64,000 bases of DNA from a virus, in the IMG/VR virus record IMGVR_UViG_3300050821_007139, positions 27,469 through 91,468 of that record. One strand, written 5' to 3'. The notes beneath the pieces are model-generated. The model was not told the DNA's origin. It saw only the letters and a program-made list of their open reading frames with translations, and made no database searches. Numbering within the stretch: the stretch's first letter is position 1; every line of letters starts with the position of its first letter. This document shows, in pieces, positions 40,363 through 48,143 of the stretch. Both the position numbers and the translations under genes were made by a program.

Positions 40363-40629
40363 TTACTCCTTTACACGAAGGAAGGGTGAGTTTAGGCTAT
40401 GATTGTTCGGCCCGCCCCATTCGGTTCCGAGGGTTCCGTAACTATATAGTCCAACTTTAAATGGAATCCTTATACGATCCTGGTTACGTTTTTGCTTCCA
40501 AAGCTTGGTAGCTCCGTTGCGCCGGATTGTCCACCATTTGCCATTTTGCATGGCAATTTCTAGGCGACCAGCGTCTAATAATTGATCTACGTTGTCTTTT
40601 GTTAATGGTGGTGCTTTTGATATTTTCAT
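40363..40629 (-). CDS. Hypothetical protein (88 aa)
   Basis: LTKDNVDQLLDAGRLEIAMQNGKWWTIRRNG and RIRIPFKVGLYSYGTL suggest a small alpha-beta fold; the pattern is common in alphaproteobacterial phages. Function unknown. Confidence 0.6.
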   Translation of the reverse strand: MKISKAPPLTKDNVDQLLDAGRLEIAMQNGKWWTIRRNGATKLWKQKRNQDRIRIPFKVGLYSYGTLGTEWGGPNNHSLNSPFLRVKE

Positions 40630-40630
40630 C

Positions 40631-40795
40631 TTACTTGACTCCTAAAGTGTTAGAGAGTGTCATGGCGATTAAGATTAGTGTCATAATCACTAAGCCTACG
40701 CTAAGTATGTAAGCTGTTCTTTTCCACATTTTTGCGATTTTGTACCAGTAAGTGTAAAGTCGCACAAATTCTGCGAAATCATATTCTTGATTCAT
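40631..40795 (-). CDS. Single-span membrane protein (54 aa)
   Basis: ATG 40795 preferred. Aromatic amphipathic N-terminus (FVRLYTYWYKIAKMWKR) and one C-terminal helix (YILSVGLVIMTLILIAMTL). Function unknown. Confidence 0.55.
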   Translation of the reverse strand: MNQEYDFAEFVRLYTYWYKIAKMWKRTAYILSVGLVIMTLILIAMTLSNTLGVK

Positions 40796-40877
40796 AGGTT
40801 TCACTTTTTCTCTGGTTAACAAGCCAGATATGATCCTATTTTTATTTCATATCTGGTATCTTAATCGGAGCCTAATT

Positions 40878-41627
40878 TTATCCTTGCCTGACTAGTTCGA
40901 ACTTTTGAATAGCTTGAATAATACTTGACTCGTCGAATTCTGGTGATTGCTTGCCAATACGAAGCACATCATTGAGAATTTGTATGGCTCCGTTCCATAT
41001 GGGAGCATCATCAGCAGTACAAAGAGCAGCATGAGCAGCAGCATCAGCAGTACAAAGAGCAGCATGAGCAGCAGCATGAGCAGTACAAAGAGCAGCATGA
41101 GCAGCAGCATGAGCAGCATGAGCAGCATGAGCAGCAGCATGAGCAGCAAGAGCAGCATAAGCAGCAGCATGAGCAGCAGCATCAGCAGCAAGAGCAGCAT
41201 AAGCAGCAGCATGAGCAGCATGAGCAGCATGAGCAGCAGCACAAATTATAGAATAGTTGGCGTTATCTGGTAAGCTACGAAGGTTAAGGGCGATCATTGG
41301 CAGAGTAGGATCAAGGATTAAGGGAACAATTTTTCTCAACGTTTCAAGAATTATAAAGTGTAGACGGGCTGCTTCAGCAGCAGGATCTCGATTTCCTACG
41401 ACCCGGAGAATGAAGGGCTTTAGAAGTTGGCGTTTTTTAGTAGGCATATAATCGTTCAGTGCGACCGCATAAGCTCGGATTATTGGACAAGAACAGGGCG
41501 GGTTATCGCCGATTTTACCGTAGACTAGCCACATACCCGCATCGAAAAGGCATGCGCCGTTACGTGGATGATCAGTAGAACCTTTACGAAGATCATAGCG
41601 CCAAAGATTAGAAATGTCGGTGGTCAT
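40878..41627 (-). CDS. Alanine-histidine repeat protein
   Basis: 249 aa. The N-terminal 125 residues form a domain (HPRNGACLFDAGMWLVYGKIG, CPIIRAYAVALNDYMP, LLKPFILRVVGNRDPAAE) seen in a widespread family of bacterial and phage proteins. Residues of about 127-207 are Ala-rich repeats of AAHAAHAA, AAYAALAA and ALCTA units. A normal C-terminal segment of 40 residues follows. The repeat is encoded by near-identical GCTGCTCAT units and is likely length-variable. Function of the family is unknown. Confidence 0.75.
   Translation of the reverse strand: MTTDISNLWRYDLRKGSTDHPRNGACLFDAGMWLVYGKIGDNPPCSCPIIRAYAVALNDYMPTKKRQLLKPFILRVVGNRDPAAEAARLHFIILETLRKIVPLILDPTLPMIALNLRSLPDNANYSIICAAAHAAHAAHAAAYAALAADAAAHAAAYAALAAHAAAHAAHAAHAAAHAALCTAHAAAHAALCTADAAAHAALCTADDAPIWNGAIQILNDVLRIGKQSPEFDESSIIQAIQKFELVRQG
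41008..41240 (-). repeat. GCTGCTCAT tandem repeat inside a coding region
   Basis: About 230 bases of degenerate tandem units (plus strand ATGAGCAGC, AGCAGC, ACAAAGAGC), giving the Ala/His/Tyr/Leu-Cys-Thr repeats. Three copies of GCAGTACAAAGAGCAGCATG show higher-order duplication. Confidence 0.9.
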
Positions 41628-41692
41628 TTTGGAACTCCTGAAGAAAGTGAGTGGTAGGAGAGGATTCTCCTACCACTAAAATAGTTTGAGGT

Positions 41693-42874
41693 TTAATTTA
41701 TCCTTACTAGTTCACGTTGTTTGGAGGGTGAGAAGGGGATAAGGAGCTTACCGGCTTCACGTTCAAGCTCGGTTCGAGCGTCTTGATGCGTCAGACTTTT
41801 GGCGTATGCCGTTGCGGCTGTTACCGCATCGAAGATTGTTTCGATTGGATGATCTTCCTCGACCATGTGTTGAGTCAGGAGGGCGCTAGTATTGATCTTG
41901 CCAAAGCGCTTGGATAGGAATTCTTCTACGTCGCCCTTGATCTTGGCGGCTTGTGCGGCTTTAAGAGTCTCCTCGAACGGTTTCGCGCTGATATCGGTCC
42001 GTGCCAATTGTGCTAGGATTGGTTTGACTTCTTCCTTCCACTTGTCGGGCGCGCCTTTAGTGTGCTTGAAGGATATTTCCACCTGCTCTTGTACGCCCCA
42101 AAGGATACGATTGCCGCAGGCGTAATCGAATAGAAAGGCGCCCAAGGTGTATTTCTTGAAGCCGACTTCAGAGTTGGAGATATAAAATCCTCGGGCAAAG
42201 CTTCCGGATTGACCATTGCGACGATTTGGTATCTCGACTCGATTGGTTTCGTCGGCTAAGAAAATCCACATATCGCGGTCGGAGCCGTAGATTGTGGTGT
42301 TTTCTTTGGTGATGTTAACGCGCTTACCAAACTCGCCTGGTACTCGCCAGTCGCCACTAACGCCGTCGCCGAATTGATGGACTAATTCGTCTGTTACATC
42401 GAAATCCCAGATTCGGCCGTAGTTGGGGCCGGTAGCGGCTGCAATGGAAGCCTGATTTGTATCGGGATCACGCCGGAGCAGGATACCGATTTCATCCACG
42501 CTCCGAGCCTGCTGTAGGCCCCAATTCATGCAATCGGCTACTAATGGGCCAGGAATACCGCTGCGCATATAACCCGCAGGAACGCTGGCTAGGGCGCTAA
42601 GTTGACTGAAGCTCCAATGGGTAAAATTGACCGGGATGCCGGTTTTTCCATTTTCTGTTCTTGTCAGTGCGATATCGAAAAGATCGGTTGTGGATGGTAC
42701 AACGGTTAAGCTACGATTTGTTGTTACTAGCTGTTTGCTATGCTCGCGTTGATAGCGGCGTTGGGCCGCAAGAGCAGTTAAGCTTGTATATCGTTCATCC
42801 GGTCCCCGCTTGAACCATTCTTTGCTTACTACACTATTGGTTCCATTGTTGATTTGGGTTACTTGGGCTGACAT
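41693..42874 (-). CDS. DUF932 family phage/plasmid protein
   Basis: 393 aa. RYTSLTALAAQRR, SQLSALASVPAGYMR, LLRRDPDTNQASIAAATGPNYGRIWDFDV, MWIFLADETN and RGFYISNSEVGFKKYTL match DUF932 in order. These single-copy proteins are common in phages and plasmids. Function unknown. GC-richer than its neighbours. It begins a run of larger proteins near the start of the leftward block. Confidence 0.8.
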   Translation of the reverse strand: MSAQVTQINNGTNSVVSKEWFKRGPDERYTSLTALAAQRRYQREHSKQLVTTNRSLTVVPSTTDLFDIALTRTENGKTGIPVNFTHWSFSQLSALASVPAGYMRSGIPGPLVADCMNWGLQQARSVDEIGILLRRDPDTNQASIAAATGPNYGRIWDFDVTDELVHQFGDGVSGDWRVPGEFGKRVNITKENTTIYGSDRDMWIFLADETNRVEIPNRRNGQSGSFARGFYISNSEVGFKKYTLGAFLFDYACGNRILWGVQEQVEISFKHTKGAPDKWKEEVKPILAQLARTDISAKPFEETLKAAQAAKIKGDVEEFLSKRFGKINTSALLTQHMVEEDHPIETIFDAVTAATAYAKSLTHQDARTELEREAGKLLIPFSPSKQRELVRIN

Positions 42875-42877
42875 TGC

Positions 42878-43081
42878 TTAATTCCTTTCCATAGCGTGTT
42901 GAGCAAGTTGCACGTTAATTTTTCTTAATTCATCTTTATTTAATATAACACGATATGGAATATCTTGATATTTACCTCCACGAACGGCTAATACAATACT
43001 ATCTTCCTTAATTGTTATTAGAGGATAATCTAATTCTGCTCTTGTTATCCATATTCCCTTGACACTGTGTAGAATTTTCAT
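42878..43081 (-). CDS. Hypothetical protein (67 aa)
   Basis: Beta-rich (IWITRAELDYPLITIKEDSIVLAV) then one helix. Directly precedes the DUF932 gene in the transcript. Function unknown. Confidence 0.55.
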   Translation of the reverse strand: MKILHSVKGIWITRAELDYPLITIKEDSIVLAVRGGKYQDIPYRVILNKDELRKINVQLAQHAMERN

Positions 43082-43158
43082 TTGATCTTTACTCCAGTTT
43101 GTGACTAAGAGTTATTCACGCTTAATCACGTTAGATATGCTCTGATGAACATACCAAG

Positions 43159-43194
43159 TTAAGGTAAGGTTGGTTTTATTATTCCTTACCTTAA
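43159..43194. terminator. 11-bp perfect inverted repeat between genes
   Basis: TTAAGGTAAGG (43159-43169) pairs with CCTTACCTTAA (43184-43194) across a 14-base loop. It lies in the 126-base spacer between two leftward genes with no gene on it. It may act as a terminator, attenuator or operator. Confidence 0.45.
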
Positions 43195-43207
43195 TTGTGC
43201 TATGTTC

Positions 43208-43855
43208 CTATTGCTCGGTCATCGTCAAGCATGATTTATATCTCCTCTTCATTTGTGTTTTTTTTTCCCAGATACAGAATGAGCAATCGAATTGGCCTAC
43301 TTGGTTAATTTGAAATAGGAGCCGCTTATGACCGTGTGCGATAAATTCGTTATAAATTTTCTCAGGATCATCATTTTGACCGGGATGCCAGCCGCTTTCG
43401 TATCCACATTTTAATTCACGGTAGCCATATTTACTTAGATCAATATTTGAAAGATTGATTGCTCGTTTTGGAGTATTTTCTAGTGTAGCAATATCATCTT
43501 CTGTCAGACATTCGAGACAGTAGCATTCGTCATTATTTTGTAGATACGATGGTTGCCAGCTATGACTATCTGGGGATATACGGAGAGCGTTACCACAACC
43601 ATTGCATATGGTCCATTCATCTTCCCATTCTATCTCGTATCCCGCCCGTTCTAAAATAGAAGATAGATCGCGTGGGAAATAATTCCAGTTGGAAAATAGA
43701 ATGCCGTGCTTTGGGTTTTTATATCCAGGTTCGGCATACTCATGGGCGCCTTGTAAATTTTCAATATAACGCTCTGCTGTTCTACGCCATCCGGGTTCGT
43801 TGGCGCAGGATGGTGCCCGGCATAAGCTCTTGCGCATGATATATTGCGGGGTCAT
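43208..43855 (-). CDS. Cysteine-rich hypothetical protein with zinc-finger pairs
   Basis: 215 aa. LCRAPSC, TICNGCG, CYCLEC and DCSFC supply several CxxC-type pairs. The aromatic and charged composition suits a zinc-bound fold. It also has GILFSNWNYFPRDL. Function unknown. Confidence 0.65.
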   Translation of the reverse strand: MTPQYIMRKSLCRAPSCANEPGWRRTAERYIENLQGAHEYAEPGYKNPKHGILFSNWNYFPRDLSSILERAGYEIEWEDEWTICNGCGNALRISPDSHSWQPSYLQNNDECYCLECLTEDDIATLENTPKRAINLSNIDLSKYGYRELKCGYESGWHPGQNDDPEKIYNEFIAHGHKRLLFQINQVGQFDCSFCIWEKKTQMKRRYKSCLTMTEQ

Positions 43856-43873
43856 TGTTTACATTCTCCTTGG

Positions 43874-44353
43874 CTAGATTTCGATTTCTAGATCGTCTTC
43901 GCTTGGGATTCGCTTTGTAGTGAAGAATCCGTAGCGCCCGACTAGTTCGCCGCTTTGGGCCATACGCTCGATTTCTGAATTGTTGAACCCTTCGCGGCGT
44001 AATTTGCGCACTACATTTTCGCTGGGTTGAAGGACTGTAGGATCGATGAATTTAAGAGCACTTGGATAATGTGCAGCGGTATATTCGATGGTGCGGATAT
44101 GGCGTTGGTGGGCCATGAACTTTTCGTGCTCGAGTCTCTTTTCTTGCTCTTTCTTGATCGCCTGCTCTTGCATTATTATTTGTTGAGCGAGAAGTAGGGC
44201 ATTCTCGCGGATTGTGTCTGCCAGCGATTCGGCGCTCGATACAAAGACCTCGATTTGATCTAATTCAATCTTCAGGCGCGAACCGTTCTTACCGGGAGCT
44301 TCAGCTCGTAATGTTTTAAAGTCGTTGCGGAATAAAGTGATTTGGGCAGTCAT
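43874..44353 (-). CDS. Coiled-coil protein ending in EIEI
   Basis: 159 aa. A Gln/Glu/Lys coiled coil covers about 40-85 (QQIIMQEQAIKKEQEKRLEHE), and LRREGFNNSEIERMAQSG near the end resembles a helix-turn-helix. It overlaps the SprT-like gene by ATGA and ends DDLEIEI. Function unknown. Confidence 0.65.
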   Translation of the reverse strand: MTAQITLFRNDFKTLRAEAPGKNGSRLKIELDQIEVFVSSAESLADTIRENALLLAQQIIMQEQAIKKEQEKRLEHEKFMAHQRHIRTIEYTAAHYPSALKFIDPTVLQPSENVVRKLRREGFNNSEIERMAQSGELVGRYGFFTTKRIPSEDDLEIEI

Positions 44354-44745
44354 ATCTCTATCTCCGTTGCATCTGCTTTGCGTTGCCTACAAGCTGCATA
44401 GTTGTGTGTTCTTTCTGGCACTTGACCTAATCGGATCATTTGTTCGAACCAGTTATATCCGTGCCCGTATTTCCATCCACCATATATCAAACCTTCCATT
44501 GCATGAGCGACCTCATGTAGAAAAGTTGATATTAGGGCTATTTTTCCTTGATCTCTTAGTCCTGGATGCAAGTGTATTTTGCTTGTGCTGCCGCGACCGG
44601 CGCACGATTTTAAGTTCCAATTAAACGCAACTGGAATTTGCTTTGTTTTTTCTAATCTTGGATCGAAACTTATAGCGCGGGATAATATATCTTGTAGGCC
44701 CAGTTCTCGTGCGAAACTCTCGACAGTTCCAAGATTTTCTAACAT
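44350..44745 (-). CDS. SprT-like zinc metallopeptidase
   Basis: 131 aa. FLHEVAHAMEG holds His77-Glu78-x-x-His81, followed by GHGYNWF with His95 as the likely third ligand, the SprT/SprT-like pattern. KIHLHPGL upstream is also typical. Cellular SprT relatives clear DNA-protein crosslinks. The C-terminal zinc ribbon of cellular relatives is missing; it ends ATEIEI. An early leftward gene. Confidence 0.75.
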   Translation of the reverse strand: MLENLGTVESFARELGLQDILSRAISFDPRLEKTKQIPVAFNWNLKSCAGRGSTSKIHLHPGLRDQGKIALISTFLHEVAHAMEGLIYGGWKYGHGYNWFEQMIRLGQVPERTHNYAACRQRKADATEIEI

Positions 44746-44766
44746 AGCTCTGGTTCCTTCCTTTTC

Positions 44767-44991
44767 TTAATGATTTCCTAAGATGGAAATTTGACAATTA
44801 GAAGGAAGTATAGTATTTATATATCGTAGCGTTTCGCTATTTCCTGCGGAAATTTCTAACAAGGCGTAATTCGTGAGGTCGCGCGAGTCTTCTTTTGTTA
44901 TGGTGTTATCTAGCGTATAAAATGCTTTTGCGATTAAACACTCGATTGTTGTAGCGTCGTAGGTTTGGTTGTTTATAAGGAATTTTTCCAT
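44767..44991 (-). CDS. Hypothetical protein (74 aa)
   Basis: ATG 44991 used; a longer frame from 45063 adds a proline-rich extension of uncertain reality. Helical (TIECLIAKAFYTLDN, NSETLRYINTILP). Near the start of the leftward transcript. Function unknown. Confidence 0.5.
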   Translation of the reverse strand: MEKFLINNQTYDATTIECLIAKAFYTLDNTITKEDSRDLTNYALLEISAGNSETLRYINTILPSNCQISILGNH

Positions 44992-45107
44992 AGCGGGTGG
45001 CGCCTTTGGAAGAGAGGGTTGGATTGGAAGTGTAGCACAATGGGACAATGGGTTGTCAAACATTAATTGAGTTGAGGAAATAGAAGGATGCTCAACGCAG
45101 GGTTGTA

Positions 45108-45221
45108 CTACTGACTAAGGCTCCACGAACTAATTATCGTGATTAGTCCAAAAAATATTAATCCGAATGCGCAAATTAATGTCTCAATTTCCCAGCGAAT
45201 CTCTGATGGAATAACGCGCAT
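45108..45221 (-). CDS. Single-span membrane peptide (37 aa)
   Basis: ATG 45221 to TAG 45108-45110. N-terminus IPSEIRWEIE then one helix (TLICAFGLIFFGLITIISSW). First leftward frame after the control region. Function unknown. Confidence 0.45.
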   Translation of the reverse strand: MRVIPSEIRWEIETLICAFGLIFFGLITIISSWSLSQ

Positions 45222-45882
45222 GGTGAATCTGTCACCTGGTCTGTGAAACTGGCGGTCTGCTGTTTAGCATAGATTTGTGACTTTTTGTAGAGGGTTTGGT
45301 AGGGGATGCTTGGCAAAGCAGGCTATGTTAACGCCGATGTTGACCTGTAATGTTAGGATGGCAGAGTGGGCGCGCCGTGGTTCGATGGGCATGATTGAGC
45401 TTAAAGTGATGTTAGCGTCGATGTTGTAGTATGATGTTTAAGCGACCCGGGGAGGGTGGTTGTGTGTGAGGGTATCTAGGGTTGTAAGAGGGTACAACCT
45501 AGGGTATACTTACTTAAAAATATATATAAAATTAACTAAAGAGAGAAAGACATTTTCAGTTCTAAGGACGGAAATTATAATATATATACTTATACCAATA
45601 CCCTTTTGGATCGATGGCCATCCGAAAGTACCTTTACCACCCCCACCTTACCCTGCCTTGCTTAAACATTATAGCCTAACATCAGCCCTAACATCGAATC
45701 TGACCTAATCGCGCCCATAGAACCTCCTCAAGATTTGAATTTTGTGCTTAGTATAGGCGAAATGGGAGCCGGGCCGGAGCGGGCTCGAGTCGCGTGAGAT
45801 AGTTCCCCGACGGGTTGTGCCCGACGACGCCGCAAGCGCCCCGCTCCTCCGAAAAAAAAACCATCAAACCCCAAAATAAAAT
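45222..45882. other. Divergent control region, possible origin
   Basis: About 660 bases without a convincing gene, between leftward and rightward blocks. It contains repeated GATGTTAG-type words, an AT-rich core (about 45510-45600), a hairpin GGTTGTA-AGAGGG-TACAACC (45480-45499), and a GC-rich stretch at 45765-45850 followed by A9. Iterons beside AT-rich DNA are typical of replication origins; the same site also serves transcription. Confidence 0.5.
45335..45696. repeat. Iteron-like GATGTTAG repeats
   Basis: Plus strand: CGATGTTG 45335, AATGTTAGG 45349, TGATGTTAGC 45407, CGATGTTG 45419, TGATGTTTA 45432. Minus strand: TGATGTTAGG (CCTAACATCA, 45675-45684) and CGATGTTAGG (45687-45696), 12 bases apart. 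The copies face each other across the AT-rich core. Confidence 0.5.
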
Positions 45883-45911
45883 TTGACAACTCTCGCGCCA
45901 TATGAGATAAC
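45883..45911 (+). promoter_or_regulatory. Strong sigma70-type promoter
   Basis: TTGACA (45883-45888), 17-base spacer, GATAAC (45906-45911). Perfect -35 and a good -10. The gene downstream starts at 45967 with GGAG eight bases before. A TTG frame starting inside this -35 is an artefact. Confidence 0.8.
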
Positions 45912-45966
45912 TCTCTCGGTTAGTCGATACCGATTAGCTGGAACCAAAGCAAAGTGGAGTTTGAAA

Positions 45967-46548
45967 ATGTCTGAGAATCGTAAGCCGCGTGAAGTTCACG
46001 ATACGGTCGCAACCCGGCTGAGCAACCTGAGCAACCAGTATCTCGTGTATGTCAAGGACGAGGCTGCTGACGTTCATATCCCGGTCGCATACACCCCGCG
46101 CTTCACGCCAGGGGGTGCTGTGACACCTGAGCTCGCACGCGCTCTCAATTGGGCGCACGTCGAAAAGGCTTCCATGTCGGCCTCTATGGCGCTCCGGAAG
46201 CACTCGGATATGCCTGACAACTTGAAGGGTGAATTTGTCACCCGTCACGTTGCGGACTATAACTTTCCGAGTGACTTCGGCGACCTCGGCGGGAACATGC
46301 TCACGCGTGCGGCTATGGAAATCGCAATGGAGCTCGGCAAAGCGCAGCTGTCCGGCCTGACAGACGCCAAGCGCGCGGCAAAGGCGGCCAAGGCTGTGGA
46401 GGCAATCCTCAACACCCCGAGCGTCGCGGACAAGTACACTGACCGCGTTTCGCAAATTGCAGCCGGTATCCTCGCGACCCGTAAGCCAGTCTCGAAGCGC
46501 ACTAAGGGCAGCGATACCGAATCTGACGCAGGCGATATCGCCGTCTAA
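45967..46548 (+). CDS. GC-rich hypothetical protein, likely highly expressed
   Basis: 193 aa from ATG 45967, chosen for the GTGGAG ribosome site and because the promoter lies upstream. Helical C-terminal half (LTRAAMEIAMELGKAQL, AKRAAKAAKAVEAIL). Codon third positions are far more GC-rich than in all neighbours, so it has a different origin or strong codon selection. First gene of the rightward unit; possibly an early or abundant structural/regulatory protein. No family recognised. Confidence 0.7.
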   Translation: MSENRKPREVHDTVATRLSNLSNQYLVYVKDEAADVHIPVAYTPRFTPGGAVTPELARALNWAHVEKASMSASMALRKHSDMPDNLKGEFVTRHVADYNFPSDFGDLGGNMLTRAAMEIAMELGKAQLSGLTDAKRAAKAAKAVEAILNTPSVADKYTDRVSQIAAGILATRKPVSKRTKGSDTESDAGDIAV

Positions 46549-46594
46549 CCAAGAAAGGAAGTGGTAGGGCTGATCCCCTACCACTTAATTCCCC

Positions 46595-46870
46595 ATGTAT
46601 CATCTAGTGATCAAAGGAACCAAGCTTCAAGCGGAGCAGGCTGCTACCGAACGTGGTGTATCAGTAACATTCATAAGTTACTACCCACAGTGGGATCAAA
46701 CACTAGCCCATACCGATGCAGACCTTTCTACTCTTGCCGAGTGGTATCACGAATATGATGAAACTATGGATAAGACGACTAGTACTATAGTAGGAAGGTA
46801 TCCGCCCGGTAGCCTACTTGTATTCAGCTCTACACAAATAGAGACTACAATTTACAATAAAGAAGGATAA
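46595..46870 (+). CDS. Hypothetical protein (91 aa)
   Basis: HLVIKGTKLQAEQAATERGVSV, WDQTLAHTDADLSTLAEWYHE and PPGSLLVFSS read as a small alpha-beta domain. Downstream of the strong promoter and co-transcribed with the lipoprotein. Function unknown. Confidence 0.6.
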   Translation: MYHLVIKGTKLQAEQAATERGVSVTFISYYPQWDQTLAHTDADLSTLAEWYHEYDETMDKTTSTIVGRYPPGSLLVFSSTQIETTIYNKEG

Positions 46871-46877
46871 ACATCTC

Positions 46878-47126
46878 ATGCGAATACCAGCCCTCATAGT
46901 TGTTGGCGCACTCGTTGCCTCTTGCGGGTCATTACCACAACTGGAAGATTACCCTTATCGCTCGTCTCAGATAGCAGTCATTAACGCCGCGCCAAGCTTT
47001 GCGCCTACGCAACCATTACCCTTCTATCCGCTATCATTGCCGACAGGATATAACTCTCGCTCGACTAACTTCACTTGCTTCTCATCCCGTCTTAGTGCTT
47101 CGATGGCATATACTAACTGCAATTGA
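46878..47126 (+). CDS. Small lipoprotein (82 aa)
   Basis: Signal with lipobox VASC (cleavage before Cys16), AAGGA upstream. The mature part is Pro/Ser/Tyr-rich with two further cysteines near the end. Small, proline-rich lipoproteins can be o-spanins; no adjacent i-spanin is seen. Closed by a terminator. Confidence 0.65.
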   Translation: MRIPALIVVGALVASCGSLPQLEDYPYRSSQIAVINAAPSFAPTQPLPFYPLSLPTGYNSRSTNFTCFSSRLSASMAYTNCN

Positions 47127-47146
47127 TAAAGAAAGAATTAACTTGA

Positions 47147-47172
47147 GGGGAGCTTAATTGCTCCCCTTTTTA
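47147..47172 (+). terminator. Rho-independent terminator
   Basis: GGGGAGC (47147-47153), loop TTAATT, GCTCCCC (47160-47166), then TTTTTA. Perfect stem with a T run, 20 bases after the lipoprotein stop. Confidence 0.9.
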
Positions 47173-47379
47173 TTTGCCCTGAGTTACAACCCAAGCTTGT
47201 TCAACTCTTAATTTCAAATCTAATCTCAAGCTTAGTATTTATCTTATCTTAATCCATCCTTGGTTGTAAATCCCTTGTAGAAAAACGATATCCCTTTTAA
47301 TATCTCCTGCCACCCTTCGCCAGAACCAATCCCCAACATATCACATTTTTTCCCCCTGCAAGAAATTATTCAAAGAAGG

Positions 47380-47512
47380 TAAGCGCGAGTTAAAGGTCAA
47401 GTTTAAGCGCGGATAAAAGTGCCTAAAAAAGTGCCTAAAGGGCCTTGAAAGCTTGCGGCTCTTGACTATACGCGGGCGCCCGCATATATATAAAGCAAGG
47501 AGGGTAAGCGCG
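47380..47512. repeat. TAAGCGCG repeats and a 12-bp tandem duplication before terS
   Basis: TAAGCGCG at 47380, 47404 and 47505, and AAAGTGCCTAAA twice in tandem (47416-47427, 47428-47439). 47173-47547 otherwise holds no gene. Position before the small terminase fits binding sites for TerS (pac) or a regulator. Confidence 0.5.
47462..47490 (+). promoter_or_regulatory. Sigma70-type promoter with palindromic operator in the spacer
   Basis: TTGACT (47462-47467), 17 bases, TATATA (47485-47490). The spacer holds the perfect 12-base palindrome GCGGGCGCCCGC (47472-47483). Drives the terminase and head genes. The palindrome is placed to allow regulation by a dimeric protein. Confidence 0.75.
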
Positions 47513-47547
47513 ATCGGTCAGGAGCGCTCAGTAGAGGAACCCATATC

Positions 47548-48141
47548 ATGCCCATCAATCAAAACCTATCCTTAATCCCCCGGCGCGGCCTGAGCGCCCA
47601 AAATATCACCCTGACTCTCCTAGGCGAATTAACCCAAGCTGATCTAGCCCGGTTGCCATTAAAGCCGAAGACCTCCCCGCCGACCTTGCAAAAGGCCCGG
47701 GCGATCCACCACAAACAAGCCCAATTGATAGCGCAAGGTTTCAGCTTGGCTGAAATAGCGGCCCAAGTCGGCTCAACCGAATCCCGCCTAAGCTTGCTTA
47801 AAAGCGATCCTACCTTTGCACAGCTAATAGCTTTCTATGCAAACCAGCAAGATATAATTAATTACGAAGCCCATGCCCGGGTGCAAGAGACATTAGTTGA
47901 TGTCCTTGAGCTAAGCACTAATGAAATTCAAGAAAGATTAAGTGATGAAACGGTAAGGAAGAAAATTCCTATCCGTGAGTTGCGCCAGTTAGCCGAGTTC
48001 GCAGGTGATCGCAGTATAGCACCCCCGAAGGCAACCCAACAGGGAAGCATTAGCCCACCGCAAAAGATAACCCTAAATTTCGGCTTCGAAACAAAACTCA
48101 AGCCCGAGCCGCAAATTATTGATATGGATACGAATGACTAA
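47548..48141 (+). CDS. terS: Putative terminase small subunit
   Basis: 197 aa. RAIHHKQAQLIAQGFSLAEIAAQVGSTESRL is a helix-turn-helix as in small terminases, followed by helical DPTFAQLIAFYANQQD and RVQETLVDVLELSTNEIQERL. TerS binds the packaging site and loads the large subunit. The promoter with repeats upstream and the terminase-like gene nearby support this. The full-length large subunit is 9 kb further on, which is unusual. Confidence 0.7.
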   Translation: MPINQNLSLIPRRGLSAQNITLTLLGELTQADLARLPLKPKTSPPTLQKARAIHHKQAQLIAQGFSLAEIAAQVGSTESRLSLLKSDPTFAQLIAFYANQQDIINYEAHARVQETLVDVLELSTNEIQERLSDETVRKKIPIRELRQLAEFAGDRSIAPPKATQQGSISPPQKITLNFGFETKLKPEPQIIDMDTND

Positions 48142-48143
48142 AG

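Noticed and set aside
41008-41240. Repeat block considered as a CRISPR array
   Set aside because: The units are short, contiguous, without unique spacers, and stay in frame inside a protein; no cas genes are present. The Cas4-like protein belongs to the RecB-type recombination set.
45883-45966. Upstream extension of the 45967 gene from a TTG
   Set aside because: The TTG is part of the -35 box of a strong promoter; ATG 45967 has a proper ribosome site.
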